A stretch of 64,000 bases of DNA, taken from Apiosordaria backusii. Its lineage: Eukaryota; Ascomycota; Sordariomycetes; Sordariales; Lasiosphaeriaceae. The stretch is taken from positions 1,612,001-1,676,000 of the forward strand of contig JAUKTV010000001.1 of NCBI GenBank assembly GCA_030549205.1, given 5' to 3'. The translations under genes were made by a program, and so were the position numbers. Positions 1 through 11,568 of this stretch are shown piece by piece. A model generated the notes under the pieces. That model was not told the origin of the DNA, did no database searches, and saw only the letters and a list, made by a program, of their open reading frames with translations. Position 1 is the first letter of the stretch. Each line of letters starts with the position of its first letter.

Positions 1-1416
1 GATGCGCTGCTTTGCTGACGCTCGATCCCGGTTGAGAGATTGCTTCCGCCCCTCAAGCTCAGCAATGACAGAACTCTTCTTGTCCAATTCCTCGGCATTG
101 GCCCGTTGAAGGCGTTCAAGCTCGCGTTTCTTGTCATTCAGAGCCTTCTGAATGCGCTCATAAAAGGACTCGATTTGCGCATCGTCCATGTCGCCATCAT
201 AACCGCGAATCTCGTGGCGTTCGGCAGCCTCATGAACCATCCGATCTCTTGTAACAAGTTGGCGCTCGTACTTGTCTTTGTCGGATTGATGCTTGCCCTG
301 TTCAGCGACTTTAGCGGTGTGCTTGTCCCGAGACTGCTTCAGCTCCGCTTGAAGCGCATGATATTGCGCAGCCTTCCTATCTCTATCGGCCACCGTCCTC
401 TCGATTGTCTGCGCATATTCGTCCAGTGTGTTCCGCAGCACCTGGTCGGTGTCCGGCAGCTCTTCAATACGGCTTCGCAGTTCCTTGATAGCCTCGCTCT
501 TGTACTCGAGCTTCTCTGTCTTGTTTTGCAAATCGTTCACAATATTTAGGAAGCTGTTGGCCTGCTTGTGCTTATCCTTAATTTCGTCTGCCTTCTGGTC
601 CATTTGCTGAAGAATGTCGTGACACTTATCCGTCGCTTCTTCGATCTCTCGGGTCATCTCTGCCATAAGCCTGCCAACCTTGTCGGCCCTCTCCTTGTTG
701 ACCTTGTCCTGTGTTTCTTGGATTTTGAGCTCTCGCAGCTCCTCTCCTTTTCTCTTGCGAAGAACTTTAAGATTGTCAATGACCTTGGTGTATTTCATGG
801 CCTCGAAGATCTCGTCGAATCGCTTCTTCAGAGCTGATGGTTCACTCATGGGCCACATGGACTCATCCTGGTGGCAAAAGATGACGGCCTCGAGCACAGC
901 GGGCGAAACACCCAACTTTTCTGGCACCAGCTTGTCCAACTCCATCACTCTGGTAGAAATAACATGGCGATCATTTGACTTTCCTCCGCCTTTGCCCCTG
1001 AGAAGCAGACTCCCTTCCAGTGTCTTTAGCGATCTCGAGGCCTTCTTGACCGTCAACTGCACGTTGCGGGTCACAACATACTGCTCCCCTATGGTCGATC
1101 GAAATGACACCTTGACCTGTGCGCGCACATCTTTCTCGCCGGTCAATTCAGGCTCATGAATAAAGGCGCCGCCTTTGCTGTTGGGCGGGAGCTCGCCAGT
1201 GGTGGCATATTTGAGGCATTCAATCACAGTCTAATAGTTCATATCAGCATCGACGTGATGTTGGGACGGAATTACGGCTTAAGAGAGACCCACCGTCTTG
1301 CCTGAACCATTGTACCCGACAATCAGTGTGAGCGGTGTGTTAAAGGCAATAGCCTGCTGCTCTTGGGGACTGAAGGAGCGCACTCCCAAGATGGACAACT
1401 TCTCGATCCTGGACAT
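1..1416 (-). CDS. rad50: DNA repair ATPase Rad50, N-terminal part (runs off the left edge)
   Basis: Rad50 is the SMC-like ATPase of the Mre11-Rad50-Nbs1 complex, which senses, tethers and processes DNA double-strand breaks in the nucleus. Two exons are visible: 1416-1294 (41 codons, starting MSRIEKLSILGVRSF) and 1230 to beyond base 1. They are joined across a 63-nt intron (1231-1293, donor GTGGGT, acceptor TTAG). The splice joins GYNGSGKT to TVIECLKYA, which restores the Walker A motif; the intron lies directly after the P-loop Thr41. Further on I read the Q-loop/signature region CHQDESMWPMSEPSALKKRF, with the FCHQDE core typical of Rad50, followed by the start of the coiled coil. About 451 of the usual roughly 1300 residues are inside the window. 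The gene is divergent from wc-2. Family assignment is near certain. Confidence 0.97.
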
Positions 1417-3050
1417 GGTGGTTTTCGCGTAGGGATCGAGAAGCGGAACAAGTCAATCTAAATCATACGATGAAGGGTCCCATGCGCTAACGATCGTTGG
1501 CTAATTCCTGCATGTACAGCGGTAGGTGCGTCTTGGCTTGTGAGAACAACTTTGGGGCGCAGCTTGCGAGGATACGGGATAAAATCGTCTTGTGATAAGC
1601 AGCTGCTGAGATGAAAACCCAAGCCTGAGTTTATAAAGCGCGTCGCTGTCGCGGTTTTTGGGTAGAGGCAAGGGTTGGGAAACACGTCCTCACGTGGGCC
1701 CGAGCTCAGCTCAATTCAGGCAGCACTGAGCTGCTGCTTTGGGGGGAAGAAAGTGGCCTCAGCTCAATGGACCGCTGACAAAGAAGGAGGGGCCAAATTC
1801 GGGCAGATCCAACCCCGCAATGCCACCCACCGGAGCACATGGTCCTAAGTTCAAACTTCTTGAAGATCTCCATGAACAGCCAAAGAACTACATAGGTACA
1901 CTAGGAAAAGATAAACGGCAGGCAAAGTTTCCGCACGTGGACTTCTCCAAATCCGGTCAGCCAGGGCTACCCGTGAATCTCAGGGCTCTGACTGGGCGGC
2001 CGTATCTCCCTAATCAATAATTCGGGGCCTCTGATGAATGTACCACAGAGACGCCGGAACCCTTCTCTGTACCGCCTTATACAAGCCGGATGATGTCAGT
2101 TTGTGAGAGCTACACAACGATTGCGGCCCTGGAAAAGTCCCTGCTCATCACACACTTCCGGGCTGCCAGGTGCCTGCGGTGCCTGTCCCGCCACGGGGAG
2201 CGCCAGGTTCAGGAGGTCTTGAGTTGGTGTTACTGTGTGTGTATTATTACGAGCAAGATTCTCAACCAGGCTCTCCGGCTCCCATGTATGTACGGTATAT
2301 AGAGATACAGATAGCAAATGCCTTACATGGAAAATCTCGTCTTGGTCAAACTCGCTTCGGCTGCGGTGACGTCTCTCCCCGAGTCTAGACCGCTACAGAT
2401 TGGATAGAATATCTCGCATCCAGTCAGGGCACCATCGGGCGCGCGTTTGTTGGCAGGGTTTAGCGTAGTCACACGAGTCCCACGTCGTGGACACACCATC
2501 CCGGTCACGGTTCTGAGGTTGAGCGGTGGCAGCTGAAGCTCAGGCCATGTCTGGGGGGAATTCGGGGGTGCGAGGGTCCGCTGCGAAAGAGATTCCCATC
2601 CTGAATTGCAGGAATCCCATCCTCCCTAAAAAGGGTCCCGCGGCCGAGTTTTGCTGCGATCGTCGCTCGCCTTGAGGCCTTGCTTGCATGTTATTCGCAA
2701 ACCGGTGTTGCATCCTCTTTTTGCCAACCTTGCCATCATTGCAGGCTGTTTTGGAACTATCTTTTGTACACGCATCTCTCCCTCTTATTCGTCTCATCTC
2801 GCCAAATCCGCATCCATACATCAGACGTCGACGGGCAGCAGTGTTGTCTTTCTTTTGACCCTTCAACACCCGACAGTCTTCTTATCTCGCGACCCGGCAA
2901 TGTGCAGCGCCAGAAGGGGTCCTCATCGATGCGCTGCTGCGTTGCTTTACATTATTTCCTAGTCGGTCGACTCGCAGCTTCCCCCTAAGAGCCACGAACC
3001 ACACCCCTGTTGCGACCCAGCAAACACACAGCAACTATTCCATATTTACC
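1417..3050. promoter_or_regulatory. Divergent intergenic region rad50 / wc-2
   Basis: These 1.6 kb separate two divergently transcribed genes and must hold both promoters and leaders. No ORF in it resembles a protein family. The last 300 bases before wc-2 are C/T/A-rich on the plus strand, as expected for a fungal 5' leader. No individual transcription factor site is claimed. Confidence 0.5.
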
Positions 3051-4935
3051 ATGTCTCACGGGCCTCCTCCCCCTCTGGCGGGGAGCAACTATTTTGGCTA
3101 TGGCGCAGGCTCCGTGGGCGGCGTCACTGTGAGCAGCTTCTGAGGTTTCGCAAGCAACGCACTTCTTGTCCTCTGATTTCTTTTTTGTCTTTGTTCTGCA
3201 TATGTCCCGTACCTTTTCATCCGATCATCAGCTCGAATCCTCGTACATACATCACACACACATATGACAAAAAATAGTAATCACCCCACACTGACGCCCG
3301 TGGCCGATTGGTCGTGCAGATAAGCGGTGATCCCAACGACATGATGTCGCTGCTGGACAGTTCCATGTTTCCCCCATATGACGACGACATGTCTATGAGC
3401 ATCGACACCAACGACCCCTCCTTGGCCGCCGTGCAACGGCAGCCCTTCCCCTCGGGCCCCGCCGCCGTCCAGCCTTCCCCGTCAGCAGGCTTGGCATCAT
3501 CGGCTGACCTGCCCTTCTCCCCGGACGACTCAGCGGCAGCAGCAGCGGCAGCAGCGGTAGTAGCCGGCGGAGGCGGCGGAGGCGGACCCGGCGGGCCCGG
3601 TGCCGGGCCCCTCCCCGTCGCGACATTGGGGACCGGGAGTGGGGGCGGCTCCAACACCAACACAGCAAGCACCGTCACCGAGTTCACCAAGCGCCGCAAC
3701 TGGCCCGCAAAAGTCGTGGAAGAGCTCCAAGACTTCCTTCACATCCTCGACGCCAACGGCCGCATCAAGCATGTTTCCCCCAGCGTCGAGCGGCTGACAG
3801 GTCACAAGCCCTCCGACTTGCTTGATGTCTTCCTCAAAGACCTGATCCACGCCGATGACGTCGGTGTCTTCACCTCGGAGCTCAACGAGTCCATCGCCTC
3901 GGGGTCCCCCCTCCGGCTGTTCTACCGCCTGCGAAAATCCGACAACTCGTACGCCATTTTCGAGTCCGTCGGCCACGCCCACATCGCCGCCGCGAAATTC
4001 GCCCCCAACCCTAACAACCAGTCCCCGTTTTGCCAGGCGGTGTTTATGATGTCCCGGCCCTACCCGACCAAAAACGCCGGGTTTTTGGACTCGTTTTTGG
4101 AGCACAAGATTGAAAACGAGAGGCTCAAACGCCGGATTGCCGAGCTGAAAAGGGAAGAGCAGGATGAAGTGGAGGAGTCTCATCGCACGTGGCGGCAGAG
4201 CCAGGAGGGGAGATCGGATATCACCCCCTCTGATGCGGATACGTCTGTTTTCTTTACAGGCAGGGCAGGAGCGGGAGGAGGAGGGGTGGCCACCTCGCCG
4301 ATGTACACCATGTCTAACAATCCTACCTCTACTGATATGCCCCCTCCTAATCTGCCTGCTAGTGCTGTTGCAGCGGCGGCAGTGAGTCTCACTCGAGAAA
4401 ACCTCGAGGGGATCGCAGGGAGCAACAGGCCGGACTCGATCAGGGACAAGATGGCGAGATATGAGGGTGCCGGCGGGACGCATGTGGACACGATAGAGAT
4501 GCTCACTGGGCTGCGGTACCAACAGGGGGAGCGGAGCAGGGGGATCACCACTGGGAACGCGAGCCCGACGCTGGTGAAGGGGGATGCGGGGATAGCGATC
4601 CCGGCGGATAGAGACCCGAGGGGTGGGGGAGGGGACAAGAAGAAGAAGTTGAAAGTGACGGAGGAGTATGTTTGTACGGATTGCGGTATGTTTTTTTTTT
4701 CTTGTTTAAAATCCCCAGCATCTATTTACTTTATTTACTGACAACATTAACAAAAGGAACTCTCGACTCCCCCGAATGGCGCAAAGGTCCCAACGGTCCG
4801 AAAACCCTTTGTAACGCCTGCGGGCTGAGATGGGCGAAGAAGGAGAAGAAGAGGAATAAAGATAACAGCAATAACAATGGTGGTGGGAATGGGAATGGAA
4901 ACGGTGAACATCATCAGATTGAGAATGTTGGTTAG
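3051..4935 (+). CDS. wc-2: White Collar-2: PAS plus GATA zinc-finger transcription factor
   Basis: WC-2 pairs with the blue-light receptor WC-1 to form the White Collar Complex, which drives light-induced transcription and the frq-based circadian clock. Three exons give 540 residues, close to Neurospora WC-2 (about 530): 3051-3128, 3320-4685 and 4757-4935. The introns are 3129-3319 (191 nt, GTGAGC..CAG) and 4686-4756 (71 nt, GTATGT..AAG). Exon 1 encodes MSHGPPPPLAGSNYFGYGAG. Residues about 96-120 are an Ala run followed by a Gly/Pro-rich run. A single PAS domain spans about 160-270 (DFLHILDANGRIKHVSPSVE). A charged coiled-coil stretch follows at 285-320. The C-terminal GATA finger is CX2C-X18-CX2C with Cys478, Cys481, Cys500 and Cys503 and ends in LCNACGLRWAKKEKK; intron 2 cuts it at Gly482. 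Third codon positions change from C-rich to G-rich near 4080 (see findings). Confidence 0.97.
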
Positions 4936-5490
4936 CCACGTCGTCCGCTTGCCGACCGACACTGGAAGACTTGTCACATCGGTTACAAACCATGCAAGGT
5001 TGCCGCGCCGGCTTTTGCTTCTTTTTGCGATCAGAATTTCAGAACCCCTCTTTTCTGGTGGGCTAGACCTCATGCATGCATGTAGGGTCCTTTTTTTCCT
5101 TCTCGTTCCACTCTGCAGGTTCTTTTCTTTTCTCCTCTTTTACGGGAATGGATGGATGGGGGTGGTTGGTTGGTAGTGGGTTTTCAAATAGAGGGGTCTT
5201 TTTCTTCTTGGGCGGATATCATTGGGGGTGGTTGGGAGGGTTGGGGGGCGTATTCGTACAACTACCTTACGTACTATTGGGAATATGGGAGGGAGTGAGG
5301 GGAAGGGGAATAAGGGGATGGATGGTTCTGGTTTTGGTTCTGGTTTTGGTTTTGGTTTGTTGTGGTAGTAACAGCGGTGGTGGTGGTGGTTCAAGTATTC
5401 ATATCTATTCGAGTTGAGTTTGTTCAGATACATGAGTACAGAGCACACACTCCACTCCTTTATCTCGGCCATCTTAGGAGTTAAGTTACT
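4936..5490. other. 3' flank of wc-2, G/T-rich on the plus strand
   Basis: No gene is seen. The stretch is strongly G/T-rich on the plus strand from about 5140 to 5400, continuing the G-rich bias at the end of the wc-2 coding region. It contains a simple GGTTYTG-type repeat at 5324-5359. It probably includes the wc-2 3' UTR. Confidence 0.5.
5324..5359 (+). repeat. Imperfect GGTTTT/GGTTCT hexamer repeat
   Basis: Six consecutive copies of a GGTTYT unit are visible (GGTTCT, GGTTTT, GGTTCT, GGTTTT and so on), about 390 bases past the wc-2 stop codon. It is a short minisatellite of unknown role. Confidence 0.85.
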
Positions 5491-5494
5491 TCTT

Positions 5495-6130
5495 ATTGAC
5501 CTTCCAGTTGTAGACCTTTATAGCGATTTTCCTCAACTATTTTATTCACTCCTTTTAATTAGCCATCTCGGTAATTAAGGTTATTAAAATACTATTCTTA
5601 AGAATAGCCAAGGCTTAGGCTACTTTAGTATAATTTAGCTTTAAATTTAGAATTTTCTTAAAGCTTAATATTACTATTAAATACTTAAATTTATAAAAAA
5701 TAATAATATTATTTAGGTTTTCTATAATTTTAATTACTTTATAGTAAAAATTTATATATTTAACTTTTAAGGGTTTTTTAATTATAAAGTTAATAATAAT
5801 TTAGCCCTTTTTTAATAATAATTAATATATTAGGTAATATTATTTTTATTAAGTATAGAATTTAAAGGGTATAGTTAATAATATTAATCCTTACTTTTTT
5901 AATAAGTAAAGATATATTTATTTTTATTTACATTATTCGAAGATATAATTGGTATAATATATACTATTTAAGTTACTAGGGTGAGATATAGCTTAAAAGC
6001 GCTAATCTCTATATTTAATACAAGCACTGATAATTATTGAGCTTTTCCGGTGTTTTCTGTAGTATAAAGCGGCTACCAGCTAACTTAAAAAAGCCTACTT
6101 TAGCCAGGTTTAGTCATTAAACAATAGAGC
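5495..6130. repeat. AT-rich block, probable RIP-degraded repeat relic
   Basis: A sharply bounded block of roughly 630 bases is rich in TA and TTA/AAT words and very poor in C and G, whereas both flanks have normal base composition. It holds no ORF. Such islands in Sordariomycetes usually come from repeat-induced point mutation, which turns C into T in duplicated DNA. The RIP origin is inferred: no transposon protein, terminal repeat or target-site duplication can still be read. A naturally AT-rich spacer is the alternative. Confidence 0.6.
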
Positions 6131-6366
6131 ATATACAGAGAGATATTATTATCAGCGATACACACGCACACACATACACACAAATCGAATGACCTTTTGG
6201 GGTAGTGAGATGGGAGCAACTTTGTTCACTTTGATGGCCCTTTTCTAATTTGTGGATTCCTGTAGATGAGAAAAACTTGGGAGTGTTTCTTGTCAGCCCA
6301 GACCTGCCGTGATTCTGGCTGTTAGTTTGACCGCAACATGTTATTCTCTGGGTTTGTTACCCGGTA

Positions 6367-6391
6367 GATGTGTGTGTGTGTGTGCGTGTGT
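6367..6391 (+). repeat. (TG)n microsatellite
   Basis: An almost pure TG run with a single TGCG interruption, in the wc-2/kin4 spacer. It is complementary to the AC run at 7023-7072. Confidence 0.9.
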
Positions 6392-7022
6392 ACAAAATGA
6401 TGTAGCTGTTGTATGACAAAAAAAGCAGGAACTTGGACTGATTTTATCTCACCTTTACCCCATGGTTGGTTGCGTCTCACAGTCAGTCGGTCTCATAAGA
6501 GACAATGATATCTTGACAGGACAGGACAGGACACAAGACGAGAAAGCCCTTGTCATTACCCTTGACATGCAAGCCCTGTTGCATGCTGGGATGATAATGG
6601 TGCTGGATGTCAAAAGCAGAATCTAAGGATCTAAGAAAGTTCGGATGAATAGTCTGTTGGCAGCTCGGTCGATTTGATAAGAGATATCAACTTCAGACGA
6701 AAAAAAAAAGATGATTCGAATTACTATCTACTAGTATACACTCGGCCACCTAGCTAGTTATCCTTCCATCTTCTCCAATTATAGAAATCCCGCAAACCTC
6801 GCCAGTGATTATAACAGATGAGCTACCTACTTATATAACAAAAGAAATAGAGAGCCAGCCCCTGAGGACCATTGGACACACACAACCTAACCAAGTACCT
6901 GAAAATATACCTCTACTTTACATACATACATACATGCAACAGCAACGCAAGAATTACAACAGAGTATATAACAAGCACACCACAGGGCAAAGAACATAAG
7001 AAAAACACCGTCAAGGCAAGGG

Positions 7023-7040
7023 CCACACACACATACACAC

Positions 7041-7071
<31 letters not shown>

Positions 7072-7072
7072 T
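7023..7072 (+). repeat. (AC)n microsatellite
   Basis: About 50 bases of alternating A and C with two single-base interruptions (CATA and CGCA). A likely polymorphic locus with no coding function. Confidence 0.92.
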
Positions 7073-7302
7073 GCAAAAAAGCCACAATAAACATCTAAAC
7101 TTGCGCAACAAAAAATGCAAATGCAAATGCAACGCTCTTTTTCTTCTTCTTTCTCATCTTTGACTGGCTGGTGTTGTTGATGTTGATGTTATTACAAGGA
7201 CATATAATGATTTTTTTTTTGCTTTCTTCGCGACTTTCTTTCTTTCTGTTGTTGGATGTTGTTGTGTGTGTTTGTTGTGCCTGTTGGGTCCCTCCTCTTG
7301 TG

Positions 7303-7325
7303 TGTCTGTCTGTCTGTCTGCCTGC
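7303..7325 (+). repeat. (GTCT)n microsatellite
   Basis: A TGTC/TGCC tetranucleotide run in the kinase 3' flank. Confidence 0.8.
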
Positions 7326-7899
7326 GTATATGTGTGTGTCTCTTAACTCTCCCTCGATCAGGTAGGTAGGTAGATATAATAGCTTGACCAAAACAATAAT
7401 ACGCGCGGGGGGACAGGAATGTTCCAGTTGCAAAAAAGCGCAAGAAATAAAAAAAACCATTGCAAGAGGTAAAAGAAAGCAACACAACATTAAGAGAAAA
7501 AATAGATATGATTGTCCATCCCCTCCTTGAAGAAAATAAACAGCGAAATTATAAAATAAAAAATCGACAGCATCGCAAGAGCAACCCTATTCGCCGTTCA
7601 AACATAAACCACCTGCCCTGTCTTCCCTTTGCCTTCCTGAACCCCCCTGAAGCGCCCAAGAGAAAATAATAGCAAAAACAAAGATCCGTTCCATGCAAAG
7701 TCTTTGTCGAAGTCTGAGAGAGAGAGGGGGAAAAGGTTTCATGATAAAAGAGACATTCTCAAGATTCCTGCCTTTGAGCTCAGCTCTCGACAACGACGAC
7801 ATACACAACTCCAAACTACTCCCAACTGAGCTTGAATTGGCACAACTCGCACCCCCTCCCATCCGTACACAGGCCCCTAGCCTTGGTCCTCTCAGTCCC

Positions 7900-10800
7900 C
7901 TAGTTCAGCTCTCCGGTCCTGGCCTTGCCCCTTCTCCTGAAAAAGTCCATAACTTTCCTTGCCGGACCACTGCTGCCAGAGTGATCATGCCCCCGGGAAT
8001 ACCCATCGGAATCCCATGCATCCACAAATCGCTTGTTCTTTTGCAAGACACCCCGACCGGGCCGGCCGCCGCTAGCAACTCTGCGTCCGTCGTATGTCGT
8101 GTCTTGTGGTGACGGATGAGGTAGCTGTGGTGCTGATCCAGCAGGTCTCCGCATATTGTTGTCGATCGAGTGATCCGAACTGCTGTTCATCAAGGTCTGG
8201 CTCTGATACCCCTCGACATTAGAAGGCCGCCGTCCGTCATACTGATTTGACGAGTATTCTTGGCGCTGTTGCTGTTGCTGTGGCTGCCGTTGCTGCTGCT
8301 GTCCATACTGGTCGTTCGACCTTGAGGGGCCTTGCAGTTGGGCGTACATGCCATCAAGAGTAGAGGCATCCACATGCTCCCGATCCACGTACTGCTCTAC
8401 ATACCGCCCGTACTGATCAACCGTAGGAGGTTCTTGAATAGGCAGGTCTTGCTGAGAATCCAGAGCAGGAGAAGGCTCCTCCTTGGAAATGCCAATTGAT
8501 TTGAAAGAGAAACCCGTGGGCATAAACGAAAATCGCCTGTTTTGCTTCTCTTGCTGCGAGCCTTGAGATCCAGATATGCTGCCAGACCTCTTGTTGCCGA
8601 GACCAATCGAATACGACCGCCGAGATCGCTTCGAATCCATCGACGTTCTTGCTTCATCAGCCCCCGTTAGAGAATTGTTCATGCTGACAGGCGGGTATCT
8701 CTTGTTCTTCTCCTGCTGCTCCTGCTGCCGCTTGCGATTCCTACCCCCAAACAGCGAGCCGCTGCGGGAGAAGAGTTTGCCACTAATTTCGCCCATGGTG
8801 CTGGATCTCTTGTGTCCCTTGGTTTCCTGGCCGGCGTTGTTGAGATTCACACCCGAACCAGAAGGTGAACCCTCGAACCCTGACACTCTAGCAAACTTGG
8901 GGGGGATAGCGCTGATGCTGGGGCGACCATATTCCATGTTCTGAGTTTCTCCTGTAGAGGGCATTCCGTACGAATTCTTGCCCCGGCTGGGCGGTTGCTG
9001 TATCTTACCATGTGCATTTGTATCCGCAAGCTCAGGCGGTGCTGGCTGTCCGTACGAGGAACGATTGCCCGCATTTCGTGAGCCAAGCGACTGCATGGAT
9101 CCTCCAGTGTTGGGCCTCGCGTTCGAGGCTGGCGCCCCAGAACCGAGAAAGGCTGTCTCCGAGGTAGCCCGGGCGTCGCGACCGCCGCTCCGGACAGCAG
9201 CCGCGGCCGAGTTGACGTTGCGGTGGGCGCTTGGGGGTCTCCTGGAGGATACTGGAGGTTTTCCATAGGCATCCTTGGGCGCTGTAGGATCTCTCGACAG
9301 TGGCTTGTCCTTCGGCGAAGAAGACGAACCAGGACGCTGCTCAACAACTTCTACCGCGCCCTGACTGCCGGAGCGAGCGCGTGTACGGCCACCAGAAGAC
9401 TGTGTACTCGAAGCCTCGCCTCGCTGCGTCTGAGTATTTGGAGCAACATACTCCACCTGTACTGTCCGGCGCTTGTTGTCTCTTTGCTGCTTGGCGTGGG
9501 CGGCCTCGGCCTCGACGTCGATGGTGCCCTGCTTGGTCGCCAATCCACCCAGCACGGGAGGAACAGTCGTTTTCTTGGATGACTCGCGAACAGAGGCGCT
9601 GCGCCCAAGGCCGGGCGCATCGTCCTCAGACGGAACTGTTGTGTTCTGAATCTCCCCGGGAGTGGTGGTGCTCGACGTAATGAATTCGACGACGTGTGCA
9701 TATTCGCTGAGCCAACTATGACGGGCGACTTCGAACAAATCGGCGCGTTTTCTTGGGTTGGGGACTAGAATTCGTCGCAGCAAGTCTCGGGCATGAGGAG
9801 TGACGTATTCGGGGAACGTGAGCGGAGTGTTGACAATGTACTTGTACAGAAGGTTAATATTATCACCTTCCGGGTTCGCCGGGTCGTCGTCGAATGGCAG
9901 ATACCCAGCCAGCATGGCGTACTATTTTTGGCCACAAGTTAGCAGCCTGTCAGGAGGCAGCACTCGAATCTTTGTTGCTTACCAGTATAACACCACAGCT
10001 CCAGACGTCTACCTTCCGGCCTGTATATAATGAGTCACTAACAACCAGCTCGGGAGCTGCATAACAAGGACTGCCACAGCTCGTTTGCATCAGATCACCC
10101 TTTCGGGAGCCACTCGGCTTGACCCTGTCGAGACCCATGCGCTTGACAAACTCGCGGTCCGTCAGGTTGAGCTCTTCTTCTTCACTGAGCTCCTCGGCGG
10201 GGTCGAAAGTGTTGGCAAAGCCAAAATCTGTAATGATAATGTTCCGGTTGCGATCAAGCAAAAGATTCTCCAACTTCAAATCGCGGTGTACGATGCCCTT
10301 CTTGTGAAGATATCCTACACCGGATACAAGCTGTGCAAACAATCTCCGAGCAGCATTGTCTTTGAGATAGCGGTGGTTGAGAATGTAGTCGAACAACTCC
10401 CCGCCAGATGCGTACTCGAGCACAATGCCGTAATGTCGCTCCGACTCTTCCATTTTGTGTAGCCTGACAATGTTTGGATGGGTAAGTTGCTTCAAGATGG
10501 CAACTTCACGCATAATCTTGGCCATACGAGAAGGGTTGCTTCCCAGCTGATCCTTCTTGATCAGCTTGATGGCGACCTGGAGCAACAAACTTGGTTAGCA
10601 CGACAAACTCGGATACTTTAAACGGCAAGTGCGCCTACTTGAACACCACCCTCCTGCTTCCAGCCGAGTTTGACTTTCCCAAATTCACCCTCGCCAATCG
10701 TATTACCAAGAATATACTCGCCAAATTTGGTATGCTTTTCTCTTTTTGAGTGGTCATGGCGACTTCTCCCACCCCTTCGAGCCTCTTCGCCATTGTGTCC

Positions 10801-11568
10801 CGTAGCAATGATGGGAGGCGGTGCCGCGTCGTCGTCCAGCATGGCCGCGGGCTGGTGCGGTTGGGCTTGTGCCAACCGCTCCTTTTCCCGCTCGATGTCT
10901 ACCTCTGGCTGGGAGATGAGTATGCTATTCAGAATATCGCTGGCCTCCCTCGATGGGCCCTTGGCCGAGTTTGTAGTGACAGGTGGTGAGCGAACAGGAA
11001 CAGGTGCCGAGGAGCTTGTGCGGGGGTCATATGTGTTGTTTGCCTGGCTGCTTGCCCGGCGGTTGCGTGAATTCTGCAGGGCAGCCTCGTCGGCTGGTTC
11101 TATTCTGCCATTGGCTTCGCGGTTCGAATCACCATGTGTTCGACGGGACGACGAGTCAGTAGATCTCTCGGAAGCTGGAGCGCGTCGTGAGCTGGATGTC
11201 CGGGGAGGGACAGCGGCGGCAGGCATGTTTCGCCTTTGACTAGCAGTCGAGAAGTCAGGAGAGGCCGTGGATGCTGCCGCAGACACGGGCACTGGAGCGG
11301 GCGAGGCGCCGGCAGCGCGAGAGCTCATCGGGGAATTGCGGTCGGCGAGGTAGTCGTTGGTGGCACTGGGTCTCCGCGAAGGGTGTCGCGAGGAGGATGA
11401 AGCGGGCGATGCTCTTGATGGCTGCTGATTGGCATAGTACTCCTGGGTTGGCGACGGATGGCCAGGCGAGTACTGGCGATTGACAGGCGATGCAGTATTC
11501 AGGGGCGGCGTCTGCAGGGCAGAAACTGACGTCGGATGATGCGGCGGTGCCTGGAACGCACCAGACAT
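7900..11568 (-). CDS. kin4: Kin4-type serine/threonine protein kinase (CAMKL family)
   Basis: Three exons, 11568-10639, 10576-9983 and 9921-7900, give 1181 residues. The introns are 62 nt (10577-10638, GTAGGC..CAG, branch GCTAACC) and 61 nt (9922-9982, GTAAGC..TAG, branch GCTAAC), both in phase 0. Residues 1-280 are Ser/Pro-rich and disordered. The kinase domain follows: glycine loop GEGEFGKV (292-299), Lys314, catalytic HRD (407-409) in HRDLKLENLLL, DFG 427-429, and APE in CGSPCYAAPE. The activation segment has a roughly 30-residue acidic/basic insertion before QTSCGSP, which is typical of Kin4; Thr475 sits at the usual T-loop activation site. A long low-complexity tail ends in a conserved-looking basic motif (ARKVMDFFRRRGKAR). 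In yeast, Kin4 acts in the spindle-position checkpoint; its role in filamentous fungi is inferred. It could also be described as a Ppk1-like kinase. Confidence 0.92.

Larger units (their letters stand above)
6131..7899. other. Convergent spacer wc-2 / kin4 with microsatellites
   Basis: Between the AT-rich block and the 3' end of the kinase gene no convincing gene is seen. The spacer contains a TG tract (6367-6391), a TACA run (6918-6939), a long AC tract (7023-7072) and a GTCT run (7303-7325). Its ORFs are mostly translations of these simple repeats. The last few hundred bases probably hold the kinase 3' UTR. Confidence 0.5.
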
